From: Bacteroidota bacterium
GTDB lineage: Bacteria; Bacteroidota; Bacteroidia; Bacteroidales; Lentimicrobiaceae
Length of the DNA stretch: 64,000 nucleotides
Assembly (NCBI GenBank): GCA_023441805.1
Contig: JAEZNO010000019.1
Span: 1-64,000 of the forward strand
Direction of reading: 5' to 3'
Under the pieces are notes generated by a model. It was not told the origin of the DNA and searched no databases. It saw only the letters and a list, made by a program, of their open reading frames with translations. This document shows positions 15,173 through 24,543 of the stretch, one piece after another. Made by a program: the position numbers and the translations under genes. How positions within the stretch are numbered: position 1 is the stretch's first letter; each line of letters opens with the position of its first letter.

Positions 15173-17449
15173 ATGTCAATAGCTTCTTTTCCAAAACAAA
15201 AGGTTAAAAAAGCAGAGCGAACAGAAGAATGGGGGCAGAAGTCCATTGATGCTCTCATTAATGCTTCCAGTTTCGGAGGTGGACAGCGTAGTAAGCTATT
15301 GGAATATTACCAGATCTATAACGGTATACTGAACAATGACAAGTATTACAGCTATGTCACTAACCCATTAGGATCTGATCGTATTGAACGCAGGAGCTAC
15401 CCTGCAAGAATTCGTAACTACAACATAATCAAACCTGTCATAGACCTGCTGCTGGGTGAGAAAGGTCGCAGACCGGCAAATTCTACTGTCATCTGTACCA
15501 ATGCTGATGTAAATACCGAGAAGGAACGTCACAAATTAGCCGGTTTGAAACAACTTCTTGAACAAAAGTTCATCAACGACCTTAATGCCCAAGGCATTCC
15601 AACAGGTGTTGAAAGTCGGGATATTCCAACAGTGCAAGAATGGCTCAAGAATTTCGAAGCCAGTTATAAAGATGGGCGTGCAATTCTGGGTCAGGATGCA
15701 ATGGATTATATCCAATATTCACAGAAGCTTGACAATAAGTTTCTGAAGGGATTCTTTGACTATCTGGTAACAGGCTACGTATACTCTTACAAAGGTGTAG
15801 CTTTTGATGATGTTGAATATGATATAATAAGCCCTCTTTTTCTTGATTATTCGCATTCATCTAATGTAGATTTTGTCGAAGATAGTGATTGGGCAGTGAG
15901 ATATTGTCCAATGTCACTTAACCAGGTCATTGACAATTTCCATGATGTCCTAACTGATGACCAGCTTGAAAGTTTGGAGTCAGATCGTGGTGATACACTC
16001 TCTATACTTCAATATTTATTTACAGATGGCAATCGTTCTCCATATCAGGGACTTGACCGGATGGTAGATGTCTATCATGTTGTTTGGAAAACTTTTGTAA
16101 AAACAGGTATCCTGTATTATGTCGATGAATTGGGATTCCCACAGCGAATTGAAGTATCGGAAGATTATAAACCTGATGAAGGGGAATACATCGAATGGTT
16201 CTGGAAAAATGTGGTTTATCAGGGATACAGAATTGGCAGGGACATCTATGTGAAAGTCGAACCATTTCCTGTCCAGAGAGAGGATGGTTTTAATCCTGCG
16301 AAGGTGAAACTGCCATATAATGGTCGTGCATATTCAAATCGTCATGCTGAAAATATCTCTGTTCTTATGCAGGGATTACCTTTTCAGATCCTTTACAATA
16401 TCTTCCATTACCGGCTTGAACTCTCCATAGCCAAGAATAAAGACAAGGTTATGCTCATGGAGTATAATACTGTTCCTCGTCAGCATGGCTGGGATGAAGA
16501 AGACTTCCTATATAATCTCGATGCTCACAGTATTGGTTGGATAGATACAACAGCAGAAGGAGCGAATGGAAGACAAGTAAGTTTTAATCAGTTCCAGGTG
16601 CTTGACATGTCATTATGGAACTATATCTCAAAGCAATACGAACTTATTAATGCCATAAAAACTGAGTGGGAAGAATCTTTAGGTATTTCCCGTCAAAGAA
16701 AAGGTAATGTGATGGCTTCAGATGGTCAGGGAACAACCGAAAGAGCTGTTTATCAATCTTCAATTATTAGTGAAGACCTTTTCCGTAAGTTCGAAGAATT
16801 CGAGGAATCAGAACTCAATGGATTATTGGATACATCAAAATGGGCGTGGCTTGATGGACTTAATACCACATACATTAACAGAGACTTCCGTCCACAGTTC
16901 CTTCAACTTGATCCGATAACTCATGCCAATGCCAAATATGGTGTTTTTGTAACTAAATCCGCTAAGGAACTTGAAAAGCTTAATACACTTCGTCAGTTCG
17001 GATTAAATCTGGCTTCAAATACCAGGAATCCTCAGTTCCTTACTGAAATGCTTGATTCGACCAACTTCAGCATGATAAAGCAAAAGTTCGCTGAAATGAC
17101 TGCCGCTGAACGTGAATATGAAATGCAGTTAGCTCAACAGCAGAATGAGCTTAAGCAAATGGAAATGGCTGACAAAGAAGCTGAACGTAAATTCAAAGCT
17201 GATGAGCACAAAAGGAACGTGACCTTAAGAGAGAACTTAAGGCTATGGATATCGACAGCCTTTTGTTCGGTAGCGATATCAACGCCAACGGTGTACCCGA
17301 TATCAATGAGATTGAAAAACGTGCATTCGAGAGAGAAAAGTTCTTTGCTGATCTCAGGGAAAGGCAGCAAAAACGCTATGAGGAAAATCAACTTAAGCAG
17401 AAGGAACTTGCCCTCAAAGAAAAGGAAATTGAATCTAATGAACGAATAG
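15173..17449 (+). CDS. portal protein, reading frame broken near the 3' end
   Basis: A crAss-like portal, 758 aa as read, the dodecameric ring through which DNA is packaged. Visible: YNIIKPVIDLLLGEKGRRP near residues 83-101, characteristic of crAss-like portals, and a long helical stem and wing region. From about residue 685 the frame runs into unlikely residues, while the -1 frame continues with sensible portal-type sequence (IDSLLFGSDINANGVPDINE) to a stop at 17481. One extra A in the AAAA run at 17210-17213 would restore a protein of about 769 aa. So either a one-base deletion or sequencing error is present, or the ending differs by frameshifting. Confidence 0.9.
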   Translation: MSIASFPKQKVKKAERTEEWGQKSIDALINASSFGGGQRSKLLEYYQIYNGILNNDKYYSYVTNPLGSDRIERRSYPARIRNYNIIKPVIDLLLGEKGRRPANSTVICTNADVNTEKERHKLAGLKQLLEQKFINDLNAQGIPTGVESRDIPTVQEWLKNFEASYKDGRAILGQDAMDYIQYSQKLDNKFLKGFFDYLVTGYVYSYKGVAFDDVEYDIISPLFLDYSHSSNVDFVEDSDWAVRYCPMSLNQVIDNFHDVLTDDQLESLESDRGDTLSILQYLFTDGNRSPYQGLDRMVDVYHVVWKTFVKTGILYYVDELGFPQRIEVSEDYKPDEGEYIEWFWKNVVYQGYRIGRDIYVKVEPFPVQREDGFNPAKVKLPYNGRAYSNRHAENISVLMQGLPFQILYNIFHYRLELSIAKNKDKVMLMEYNTVPRQHGWDEEDFLYNLDAHSIGWIDTTAEGANGRQVSFNQFQVLDMSLWNYISKQYELINAIKTEWEESLGISRQRKGNVMASDGQGTTERAVYQSSIISEDLFRKFEEFEESELNGLLDTSKWAWLDGLNTTYINRDFRPQFLQLDPITHANAKYGVFVTKSAKELEKLNTLRQFGLNLASNTRNPQFLTEMLDSTNFSMIKQKFAEMTAAEREYEMQLAQQQNELKQMEMADKEAERKFKADEHKRNVTLRENLRLWISTAFCSVAISTPTVYPISMRLKNVHSREKSSLLISGKGSKNAMRKINLSRRNLPSKKRKLNLMNE

Positions 17450-17481
17450 CCCGGACTAATAAAAACAAATACGACAAGTAA
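17206..17481 (+). pseudogene. out-of-frame true C-terminus of the portal protein
   Basis: Frame -1 relative to the portal gene is open from 17206 and encodes AQKERDLKRELKAMDIDSLL, then a GSDINANGVPDINE segment and a charged helical tail rich in Glu, Lys and Gln. The tail matches the composition and helical character of the portal stretch just before the shift, which fits one continuous helix. An independent gene starting at the ATG 17245 is less likely. There is no good slippery heptamer at the junction. Confidence 0.75.
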
Positions 17482-17571
17482 TCAGAATAAAATTCTATAT
17501 AATAACAGTTATTAGATGCTTTTATCACTTTATTCAAAATATCATTTCTTTGCTTAAATAAGTTACAAGTC

Positions 17572-18609
17572 ATGGAAAACAGTCTCTTAGAAAATATTAC
17601 GTCTATCGCAGACATTTTGGGTGGCGATAATCAGGAACCGAATAATCAACCTGCTCCAAACAACCCCCCAGCCAATGAACCTCAAAAAGATACGCAGGTA
17701 GATGATGACAAAAATAAGGACAAAGAAAAGCATGGCGAAAGTGGCCAAAATCAGGAGAATCAGGGCAATGATAATGACAGTGTAATCAGTGCCTTGCAGC
17801 AAAAGTTCGGATTCGATTTTTCGGACCAGCAATTTGAAGAATCAATAGATGGTATCTATGAAATGTCAAGGATTGCAGCCGAAAAAATAGCTGAACAACA
17901 GCTAAATGAGTTCTTTGAAAAATTCCCCGATCTGGCAGAATATGCAGAATACCGTATGAACGGCGGAGATCCAAAGGCTTACATGGAAATGCTGAGTCGC
18001 AATGAGGATTATGCTCAAATGCAGTTTACCGAAGAAGATACAGCTACCCAACGCAGGATACTGACTAATCTATTGAGTAGGCAGGGATTTGACCAGGAAT
18101 CCATAACGGCTACGCTGAATTCATGGGAGCAATCTAAGATTCTCTATTCGCAGACTAAAGCTGCCTTACCAATTCTTGATAAGCTGACCAAAGCTGAGCG
18201 ACAGAATATCGTCGAGAATCAGAAGAAGGCTGCTCAGGAAATGGAACAGAAGCGAAAGCAAGAGATGCAGGAAATTCAGAAAACTGTAGCTACAGGCTCA
18301 CTAAAAGGTATTCAGATTCCTGAGGCTGACAAGAAGCAGTTTCTTGGATGGATGTTCAATGTCGGCAAAGAGGGTGTAACTCAACGTAATGCAGCCTATA
18401 AACAAATGTCTCTTGAAGACAAGCTGGCACTTGAATATCTTGTCTACAAAGGCTTTAAGCTCTCTGAAATTGTGCAGACACGGGTGAATACTCAAAAAAC
18501 TACCGAACTGAAGAAGTTGCTCAAAGATAAATCCGGCTCACGGATGAAGGATGATAACACTCAAAGAACTGAGTTTAACATCCCCAAAGTAGCCGACTTA
18601 TTCAACTAA
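17572..18609 (+). CDS. scaffolding protein candidate
   Basis: A 345-aa protein placed between portal and major capsid protein, the usual place of a scaffold. Residues ~18-70 are low-complexity (Asn, Pro, Asp, Lys, Gln), followed by an acidic helical region and a Gln/Lys/Glu-rich coiled coil at ~205-245. The C-terminal end TEFNIPKVADLFN could bind the capsid shell. Scaffolds direct capsid assembly and are often removed afterwards. No protease gene was recognised nearby. Assigned by position and composition, not by a conserved motif. Confidence 0.7.
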   Translation: MENSLLENITSIADILGGDNQEPNNQPAPNNPPANEPQKDTQVDDDKNKDKEKHGESGQNQENQGNDNDSVISALQQKFGFDFSDQQFEESIDGIYEMSRIAAEKIAEQQLNEFFEKFPDLAEYAEYRMNGGDPKAYMEMLSRNEDYAQMQFTEEDTATQRRILTNLLSRQGFDQESITATLNSWEQSKILYSQTKAALPILDKLTKAERQNIVENQKKAAQEMEQKRKQEMQEIQKTVATGSLKGIQIPEADKKQFLGWMFNVGKEGVTQRNAAYKQMSLEDKLALEYLVYKGFKLSEIVQTRVNTQKTTELKKLLKDKSGSRMKDDNTQRTEFNIPKVADLFN

Positions 18610-18636
18610 ACAAAACTCTTATAAACCTGATCTGCT

Positions 18637-20067
18637 ATGGCTAATGACAACATTCAGAAATTGAGGCTGTACGAAGATTACTGGAATGCCGAGGGCTACA
18701 CCAATGAGAATATGTTGGCAAATGCTCTTTTGACCAAGCCGGATCTTCTATCACCTGTTCTCACTCACCTGGTTGGTCGTGAAGACAAGAGGTTTCCTTT
18801 GTCCTTTTTAACTGAAGGTGTTGGAAACATTCGCTATGTGAACGATATCGAGTATGATTACCCGGTTATCGGCTCTATGGACAAGGCGGTTGAGTGCGTT
18901 GCTGTTACCGGTAACGGTTACGGCGGAAGCGTAATCAAAATGACCTTTAAGGAAAAACATTTTAATCCGCAGTACATTATCTTCTCTCCTGATGGCTTAC
19001 AATTCCGCTTAAGCTCAAATCAGCCTGTTGAAGGTCCTGGCGGTTTTGAATACGACATGCACCTTGCTTCTTCGGATCCTACTTTCTATATCACCGAAGA
19101 TCAGGTTGTCGGTAAGATGTTCTCTCAAGGTTTTGCTCCTGTAGCTCCCTCTGGTTCTCGTGGAACTGAAAGTAACTGGATGGCTCCGTCCAAATTGCGT
19201 AACCAGATTACCCATATTCGTAAGTCATATCGTTACGAAGGTAACGTACAGAATAAGGTTGTCAACATTCAATTGAACTTGGGTGGCAAGACAACTAACC
19301 TCTGGTCTGACTTCGAAGAATGGCAGCATCAGATGAAATGGCGTGAGGAAGTTGAATCCATGTACTGGTATTCACAGTACAATAGGGATGCCAATGGAAT
19401 CATTCATCTGAAAGATGAGAATGGTAATCCTATTCCAATCGGTTCTGGTGTAATCGAACAGGTTCCAAATTACGATACCTACAGTCATCTGACAGCAAAG
19501 AAAATCAAATCTACCGTGCGTGATGCGCTGTATGGCGCAACTGACGCACAGGCTGTCAATATCGTGATGTACACTGGTTTGGGCGGTCTCGAGGAATTCG
19601 ATAATGCAATGAAGGAAGAAGTTGCCGCCGGTAACTATATTAAAAATACAAATCCTGTATTTATTACTGGTACCGGACGTTCTCTTACCTTAACCGGATT
19701 CTTCACTTCTTATGAGCATATTGACGGACATAAGATCACTGTAAGGCATCTTCCATTATTTGATAATGGTGTTCGTGCTAAGAACTCATACCGTCACCCG
19801 GTAACAGGTCTTCCACTTGAATCTTATAGAATGCTATTCCTTGACCAGTCAGTTTACGATGGTGAAGCTAACATCCTTTTAGTAACCCAGAAAGGTCGTG
19901 AAATGGTGCGCTGGGCTGTAGCCGGTGCTACCATACCTAAAGGCTTTACAGGTAATGACCTGCGTGCAACTGACGTTGACGGAAGTTCTGTACACTTCCT
20001 CAAAGTTGGAGGAATCCAGATTCGTAGAGCAACAAACTGTATGCATCTTGAATGTGTGATGCAGTAG
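18637..20067 (+). CDS. major capsid protein (HK97-fold, crAss-like)
   Basis: A 476-aa protein directly after the scaffold gene. The N-terminus (YEDYWNAEGYTNENMLAN), the FLTEGVGNIRYVNDIEYDY segment and the length fit crAss-like major capsid proteins, which have the HK97 fold. A hairpin terminator follows at once (20085-20117), which suits a highly expressed gene whose transcript is partly isolated from the downstream genes. Confidence 0.85.
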   Translation: MANDNIQKLRLYEDYWNAEGYTNENMLANALLTKPDLLSPVLTHLVGREDKRFPLSFLTEGVGNIRYVNDIEYDYPVIGSMDKAVECVAVTGNGYGGSVIKMTFKEKHFNPQYIIFSPDGLQFRLSSNQPVEGPGGFEYDMHLASSDPTFYITEDQVVGKMFSQGFAPVAPSGSRGTESNWMAPSKLRNQITHIRKSYRYEGNVQNKVVNIQLNLGGKTTNLWSDFEEWQHQMKWREEVESMYWYSQYNRDANGIIHLKDENGNPIPIGSGVIEQVPNYDTYSHLTAKKIKSTVRDALYGATDAQAVNIVMYTGLGGLEEFDNAMKEEVAAGNYIKNTNPVFITGTGRSLTLTGFFTSYEHIDGHKITVRHLPLFDNGVRAKNSYRHPVTGLPLESYRMLFLDQSVYDGEANILLVTQKGREMVRWAVAGATIPKGFTGNDLRATDVDGSSVHFLKVGGIQIRRATNCMHLECVMQ

Positions 20068-20084
20068 ACAATATTTATAAACGG

Positions 20085-20117
20085 AACCCCCGTCTGATAC
20101 ATGACGGGGTTTCTTTT
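20085..20117 (+). terminator. intrinsic terminator after the capsid gene
   Basis: A GC-rich stem, ACCCCCGTC against GACGGGGTT with one bulged C, closes an eight-base loop and is followed by TTTCTTTT. An in-frame ATG at 20101 lies inside the hairpin and is therefore not taken as the start of the next gene. Confidence 0.75.
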
Positions 20118-20133
20118 AAAATCAATAGTCAGT

Positions 20134-20967
20134 ATGGCATCAAGAGTTATTGAAATCAGAAGAATTCCTGTTGGTAGACAGGATAAAATCTACCCCGACA
20201 GCAAGAAATCAATTGGGTCAGTTCTCACCAAATCTGGTGAAGTTGCAACTGGTCTTACTAATGAAGAAGTACGAAAGTACATGCCGGATATCATTAATGC
20301 TGATATCCATGATCAAAACTTCAGGGCAAAAGTCGATGCTTATTTCAAATCATTGACACTCAGACCTACAAAGGAAAATCCACTTGTACTTGAGGTAGGG
20401 CTTGATGGCGATGGAAAGCCTATAAATGTCTTAGATTATATCCATTTCAAATTTGCCTGTCAGCATCCAAAACTTGCAGTTCATCCAACTAAAATTAAAC
20501 CCGGAATTACTATGTTCGTGGTTTATGATAAGGAAGAAGAACTCAAGGTTGGTTCAGAACAGCTTGAATTCAGAAGAAAAGCTTATAAAGAATTCATCAA
20601 ATTACTTGATGACCAGAAGAAGCTTAACATCGTTCTTACTGTTCTTGCAGACCGTCTTGGTTATGGTGTTCGTCAGATTCTTACGGTCGATGAAAGAGAA
20701 GTGAAACTTAAGCTGGAGAAATTCGTACAAGATGAACCGAAGATCTTCAATGATGTAGTAACTGATCCGAAACTTGAAATGAAAGCTTTCATTGAAAACT
20801 GTATTACCGTGGGAGTTCTTAATCGTGTCGGCACTGCAATCATTAATGGCGATCAAAAACTTGGATCTACTCAGGATGAAGCAATCTTGTTTCTACAGGA
20901 TAAAGCCAATTCCGATGTTTTAGTCACTCTTAAAGCTCGTCTTGAAGAATTTACTAAAGCAAAATAA
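20134..20967 (+). CDS. head-associated phage protein of unknown function
   Basis: A 277-aa protein opening MASRVIEIRRIPVGRQDKIY. The start at 20134 was chosen over 20101, which lies inside the capsid terminator. The sequence is mixed alpha/beta without a recognisable catalytic motif; the C-terminal half is helical and ends with a charged helix (LKARLEEFTKAK). Its place immediately after the capsid gene suggests a head accessory, decoration or head-completion protein. Not recognised by family. Confidence 0.75.
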   Translation: MASRVIEIRRIPVGRQDKIYPDSKKSIGSVLTKSGEVATGLTNEEVRKYMPDIINADIHDQNFRAKVDAYFKSLTLRPTKENPLVLEVGLDGDGKPINVLDYIHFKFACQHPKLAVHPTKIKPGITMFVVYDKEEELKVGSEQLEFRRKAYKEFIKLLDDQKKLNIVLTVLADRLGYGVRQILTVDEREVKLKLEKFVQDEPKIFNDVVTDPKLEMKAFIENCITVGVLNRVGTAIINGDQKLGSTQDEAILFLQDKANSDVLVTLKARLEEFTKAK

Positions 20968-20970
20968 CTA

Positions 20971-21633
20971 ATGATTAAGTTTAAAAACATATTGATAATG
21001 GTGATACTCGTTGGTATCACCATTTTCACTTTCAACTTTCTCCTGAAATATTCGAGCTACAAGGCAAAGGAAGCTGAAAGATGGCAGAATAATTATCAAA
21101 TGTTATCCGATTCTATAAAGATAAGCCGTGATGAAGCTGGCTATTATCGTCAGCAAGCTACAGTGCTTAGGATGACTTATGAAGAATTCAAGGAAAGTTC
21201 CTATTCCTACATTAATGAACTAAAAAGACAGCTTGAATTAAGTGATATTAAGATTAAAAACTTAATCTCGGCAACTTCAATGGTAGCTCAAGTTCATGAT
21301 ACTCTGAAATTAGATCCTGAAACCAGAAACGACACTACCTTCTATCATTATAGTGATAGTCTGAGTAAGGTCGAGATAATACTCTACCCTGATTATACCA
21401 CTCAAGTAATGCAAACCATTGTGGTACCAATTCATACCATGATGTATATTGAACATGTTCCCAAACATGAGAAAGAAACCAAACTGGGTAAAAAGCTCCA
21501 GAACACGGCAATGAAATGCAAAATGACTTCGTGGCTTGTACGCAAAAAAGTTTTATACAGAGTGGAAGTCAAGACTACTAATCCAAATGCAATAATCAAA
21601 AACACACAATCTTTGACCATAATTAAGCAATAG
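20971..21633 (+). CDS. membrane-anchored coiled-coil protein, spanin-like
   Basis: A 220-aa protein with one N-terminal membrane helix (about residues 6-26) and then a coiled-coil region (30-95). The downstream half is mixed, with a basic patch near 165-195. An inner-membrane anchor followed by a periplasmic coiled coil, directly upstream of the endolysin gene, is the profile of an i-spanin-like lysis protein. The length is greater than classic Rz. No o-spanin lipoprotein was seen next to it. Confidence 0.6.
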   Translation: MIKFKNILIMVILVGITIFTFNFLLKYSSYKAKEAERWQNNYQMLSDSIKISRDEAGYYRQQATVLRMTYEEFKESSYSYINELKRQLELSDIKIKNLISATSMVAQVHDTLKLDPETRNDTTFYHYSDSLSKVEIILYPDYTTQVMQTIVVPIHTMMYIEHVPKHEKETKLGKKLQNTAMKCKMTSWLVRKKVLYRVEVKTTNPNAIIKNTQSLTIIKQ

Positions 21634-21636
21634 AAT

Positions 21637-22227
21637 ATGGCAGAGTTTATCAAGGCATTTGGAATCAGTATGCTACATGAGGGGGGCTTTGCCAATGACC
21701 CAGATGATAAAGGAGGCATGACCTATAAAGGAATTGCCAGAAAATTCCATCCAAAATGGGAAGGATGGAAAATCATAGACCTTGTACTCCAAAAAAAGCT
21801 TCAAAATATCAACCTCGCACTTAAAAATGATCAGAAATTGCAAGAGTTAGTAAGTAAGTTTTACTTGGACAATTTCTGGAATCCATTATGTCTTGAGCAA
21901 ATGCCCCAGGCAATAGCCAATGAGTTATTTGATACCGGTATTAATATGGGAACAAATAAAGCCGGGGAATATTTACAAGACGCTTTAAATCTCCTAAATA
22001 AATGGAACCCTTACCTGAAAGTAGACGGGAAAATAGGATCGGCAACCATTAATGCACTAAAAGTTTATTACTCAAGACGCCCTGATTATATTGAAGAAAG
22101 AGATCATACCATTACCCTGCTAAAGGTCCTCAATGGACTACAATTCATGCGGTATTATGAGATTGTTAAAAGGGATTCCAACCAGTTAAAATTTTTCTAT
22201 GGATGGCTAAACAGGATCTCTTATTAA
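21637..22227 (+). CDS. endolysin, GH108 N-acetylmuramidase
   Basis: A 196-aa muramidase of the GH108 (zliS-type) family. The N-terminus has HEGGFANDPDDKGGMTYKGI with catalytic Glu15; the motif matches the family EGGY...DPGG.T..GI. The C-terminal part (VDGKIGSATINAL, 144-156) is the peptidoglycan-binding subdomain typical of these proteins. It would cleave the glycan strands of peptidoglycan at the end of the lytic cycle. No signal peptide, so a holin is needed. Spacing to the genes on either side is 2-3 bases, so it sits in one lysis operon. Confidence 0.92.
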   Translation: MAEFIKAFGISMLHEGGFANDPDDKGGMTYKGIARKFHPKWEGWKIIDLVLQKKLQNINLALKNDQKLQELVSKFYLDNFWNPLCLEQMPQAIANELFDTGINMGTNKAGEYLQDALNLLNKWNPYLKVDGKIGSATINALKVYYSRRPDYIEERDHTITLLKVLNGLQFMRYYEIVKRDSNQLKFFYGWLNRISY

Positions 22228-22229
22228 CT

Positions 22230-22604
22230 ATGGAAACATCTATCACTACTATTATTGCTACTGCTTCGGCTACTTTGCTGATTCTGATCGGATTAGCAAA
22301 ATTTCTTATCCAGGATAAACTCAAATCAATTAACAGTGGACTGGGCAATATTTCAAAGCTTAATGAAAGCATAACGAACCTGAATATTTTGATTTCATCA
22401 GTTCAGGAGAGTAATAAAGTGCAAACCAACAATATCAATGAAATGTACAAACGACTGTATGACCTGGACATGTGGCGACAGAAATACAGTCAGCAAATGG
22501 AATTAAATAATAAGCAATTAGAAATACTTAGTGAGAAAATGAATACTCTTTCAGAGAGTGTAAATGGGTTAAAGATGCAGCAGGAATGGATGGGCAAGAA
22601 ATAA
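22230..22604 (+). CDS. membrane-anchored coiled-coil protein in lysis cassette
   Basis: A 124-aa protein with one N-terminal membrane helix (METSITTIIATASATLLIL onward) and a helical remainder with heptad character. Start taken at 22230, two bases after the endolysin stop; an in-frame ATG at 22203 would overlap the endolysin gene. The profile is like a spanin or a holin regulator. Its exact role is open. Confidence 0.6.
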   Translation: METSITTIIATASATLLILIGLAKFLIQDKLKSINSGLGNISKLNESITNLNILISSVQESNKVQTNNINEMYKRLYDLDMWRQKYSQQMELNNKQLEILSEKMNTLSESVNGLKMQQEWMGKK

Positions 22605-22933
22605 AGAAAAAGATCAAGACAGTCGAATCTTATACTAAGAATTCCAAAGGTGAAGCTATTAGAGAAATTAGCTCTACTAAGGTTATGTCGATGTTATGTC
22701 TGATATTTTTCTTTTTAAGCATGGGATGTATATTCTCCATGATGCTTTTTGGCAGCTTTGTACCTGATGATAATGCAACATATCTGATTATCTGTACTGA
22801 ATTTCTACTGCTTATTGCAGCTTTTGTTCCAAAGTATTTAACAAAGATTTTAGAACTCAAAAGAATCTTTCAGATAACCAAACGCAAAAACAGGAAAGAG
22901 GATGACTATTCAGGAAATGCACCAGCGTATTGA
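22586..22933 (+). CDS. two-helix membrane protein, holin candidate
   Basis: A 115-aa protein with a basic N-terminus, two membrane helices (about residues 34-54 and 65-82) and a highly charged C-terminal tail (ITKRKNRKEDDY). Size, topology and its place next to the endolysin suggest a class II holin. It overlaps both neighbours (19 and 32 bases). Confidence 0.6.
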   Translation: MDGQEIKKKIKTVESYTKNSKGEAIREISSTKVMSMLCLIFFFLSMGCIFSMMLFGSFVPDDNATYLIICTEFLLLIAAFVPKYLTKILELKRIFQITKRKNRKEDDYSGNAPAY

Positions 22934-23576
22934 GCAGGAGCTATTTCATATTGACGGATTAGATCCTGAGCGTATTGATCAAGTACTTAATGATGAGATA
23001 CTAAATTTTGTCCGCACAAAGCTTCCGAAGAAACGGAATCTTACAGGTGAAGGTCTGGATGATGATATGCTTAATGCTATGGATTTAAGTGAGCTTAAGC
23101 GCACTGTTGCATTGGGTAATATTATTTCAGAAGCCAGGACAGCTACATTTCCTTTACCGGAACAACCAAAGTGCTTATATCCAATCAAGTTCTTCGCAGA
23201 AGTGCATTACTCACTTACCAGAAAACCGGCAAACACTTCCCATCCTGTTACTTATTCTCCGGGAAGGATTTTGGATAGCGAATATGAACATGAAATAGCT
23301 GCTGATCCACTACTGAAATCTTCTTATAAAAGTCCGGCAGGAGTAATTGAAGGAGACAAATTAATAGTGGCTGTCGATAAAAGTTTTATATTAAAAGGGG
23401 TTCGACTAACCTATATCAAGTACCCTCAGAAAGTTAGTTTATCTTCGTCTAAAGATTGCGATTTGAGTGAGCATGTACATCCGCTAATAGTTAATAGAAC
23501 CGTAGCGGCGTTGCTTGAACAATCAGAGTCACAGCGAATGCAAACCAAGGTCGCCATGAACAACATCGTTGAATAA
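22902..23576 (+). CDS. phage structural protein, probable head-tail connector component
   Basis: A 224-aa protein, first in the tail-side block. N-terminal helix (MTIQEMHQRIEQELFHIDGL) followed by LDPERIDQVLNDEILNFVRT, like the adaptor proteins that bind the portal. A central beta-rich half is followed by a C-terminal helix (RTVAALLEQSESQ). Position after capsid and lysis genes and before the tail genes suggests an adaptor or ring protein. The family was not recognised with confidence. Confidence 0.65.
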   Translation: MTIQEMHQRIEQELFHIDGLDPERIDQVLNDEILNFVRTKLPKKRNLTGEGLDDDMLNAMDLSELKRTVALGNIISEARTATFPLPEQPKCLYPIKFFAEVHYSLTRKPANTSHPVTYSPGRILDSEYEHEIAADPLLKSSYKSPAGVIEGDKLIVAVDKSFILKGVRLTYIKYPQKVSLSSSKDCDLSEHVHPLIVNRTVAALLEQSESQRMQTKVAMNNIVE

Positions 23577-23593
23577 CTAAAACTTCTAACACA

Positions 23594-24475
23594 ATGGGAA
23601 AACAACTCTTTATTATCAAAGCCGGTGCTCTTGATTATTCAACAACCGATCTGGCTGATATTACTGCCGGCAAAGCCACCATAGTTAAAGTTGGTGAGAG
23701 TAAAGCGGCTAAAGGTGAAATCTCTCCCAATGATCTTATTCAAATTATGGCGAAGCGTACTGATGGTTCACCAGAAATAACTCCTGCATTTAGCTTATCA
23801 AGTATTGTAAAGGCTAAGAAAATCGAATACAGTGAAGGAACTCAAGGTGTTGCAACCATTGGATTTGTTCTTCCTGCTTCCCAGAAAAAAGGCGATGAGT
23901 TTATTGTAAAGGTTATAGACGCTTCTTCAGGTAAACGTGACCTTCCTATTACCAGTGTAACTGTAATACACAAAGGCACTGACTATACAAAGGCTACTCT
24001 TGTGTCTGCTATGGTTACTGCAATTAATGCCAAAAACTTAGGCGTTACAGCATCTGCAACCGGGGCAGGTAATGATGTGCTCACACTTACAGCTGATAGC
24101 TCTCTATCCAGTTTCCGCTACGCTGTGGATGGTGTTGTTGCAAATAGTGTTATCTCCTACACTGTAACTGGTATTCCGGAGTCAGGAACTCCTGAAGCTG
24201 TAGCCAAACTGGAAGATTACCTCAATTCATTTGGTCGTGGTATTACCAACAAGACTGAATATCCGGTAAGAAAACCTGTTTCAGAAGTTGAAGCAGACGG
24301 GAAGTACACTATGTATGTTTTTGAGATGTTGATTGATACTCCAAACAGAAGCGGTACAGGTTACGGTGCCAAAGCTAAATACACTCTATACCTTGCTGAA
24401 GCAGACCAAGATGATGCTAACCATCTCGGAGAAATTCTGATGTCATCAACAGTCCAGATTCCGGACGAAGCATAA
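23594..24475 (+). CDS. structural protein, tail-tube-like or similar
   Basis: A 293-aa beta-rich protein, rich in Ala, Thr, Ser and Val. It carries TSVTVIHKGTDYTKATL and a central Ala/Thr-rich stretch (ATGAGNDVLTLTADSSL) like the beta-sandwich inserts of phage tail and decoration proteins. A terminator follows immediately, suggesting high expression. No catalytic motif. It may be a tail-tube or sheath-like protein; this is inference from composition and position. Confidence 0.65.
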   Translation: MGKQLFIIKAGALDYSTTDLADITAGKATIVKVGESKAAKGEISPNDLIQIMAKRTDGSPEITPAFSLSSIVKAKKIEYSEGTQGVATIGFVLPASQKKGDEFIVKVIDASSGKRDLPITSVTVIHKGTDYTKATLVSAMVTAINAKNLGVTASATGAGNDVLTLTADSSLSSFRYAVDGVVANSVISYTVTGIPESGTPEAVAKLEDYLNSFGRGITNKTEYPVRKPVSEVEADGKYTMYVFEMLIDTPNRSGTGYGAKAKYTLYLAEADQDDANHLGEILMSSTVQIPDEA

Positions 24476-24496
24476 GAAACCATTTTTGCCAATACT

Positions 24497-24530
24497 GAAG
24501 GCGGTGGGATTATACGCCGCCTTCTTTCTT
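24497..24530 (+). terminator. intrinsic terminator after the structural gene
   Basis: An eight-base-pair stem, GAAGGCGG (24497-24504) with CCGCCTTC (24517-24524), is followed by TTTCTT. It separates the highly expressed head and tail block from the following fibre-type genes. Confidence 0.75.
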
Positions 24531-24543
24531 AAAATAAACTGCC

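Noticed and set aside
17200..17220. Programmed -1 ribosomal frameshift in the portal gene
   Set aside because: No X-XXY-YYZ heptamer is present in the zero frame at the junction (CAC AAA AGG) and no strong downstream hairpin was seen. A one-base deletion or error in the A-run is simpler.
20101..20133. Upstream ATG for the gene after the capsid gene
   Set aside because: It is inside the hairpin of the capsid terminator; the ATG at 20134 is used instead.
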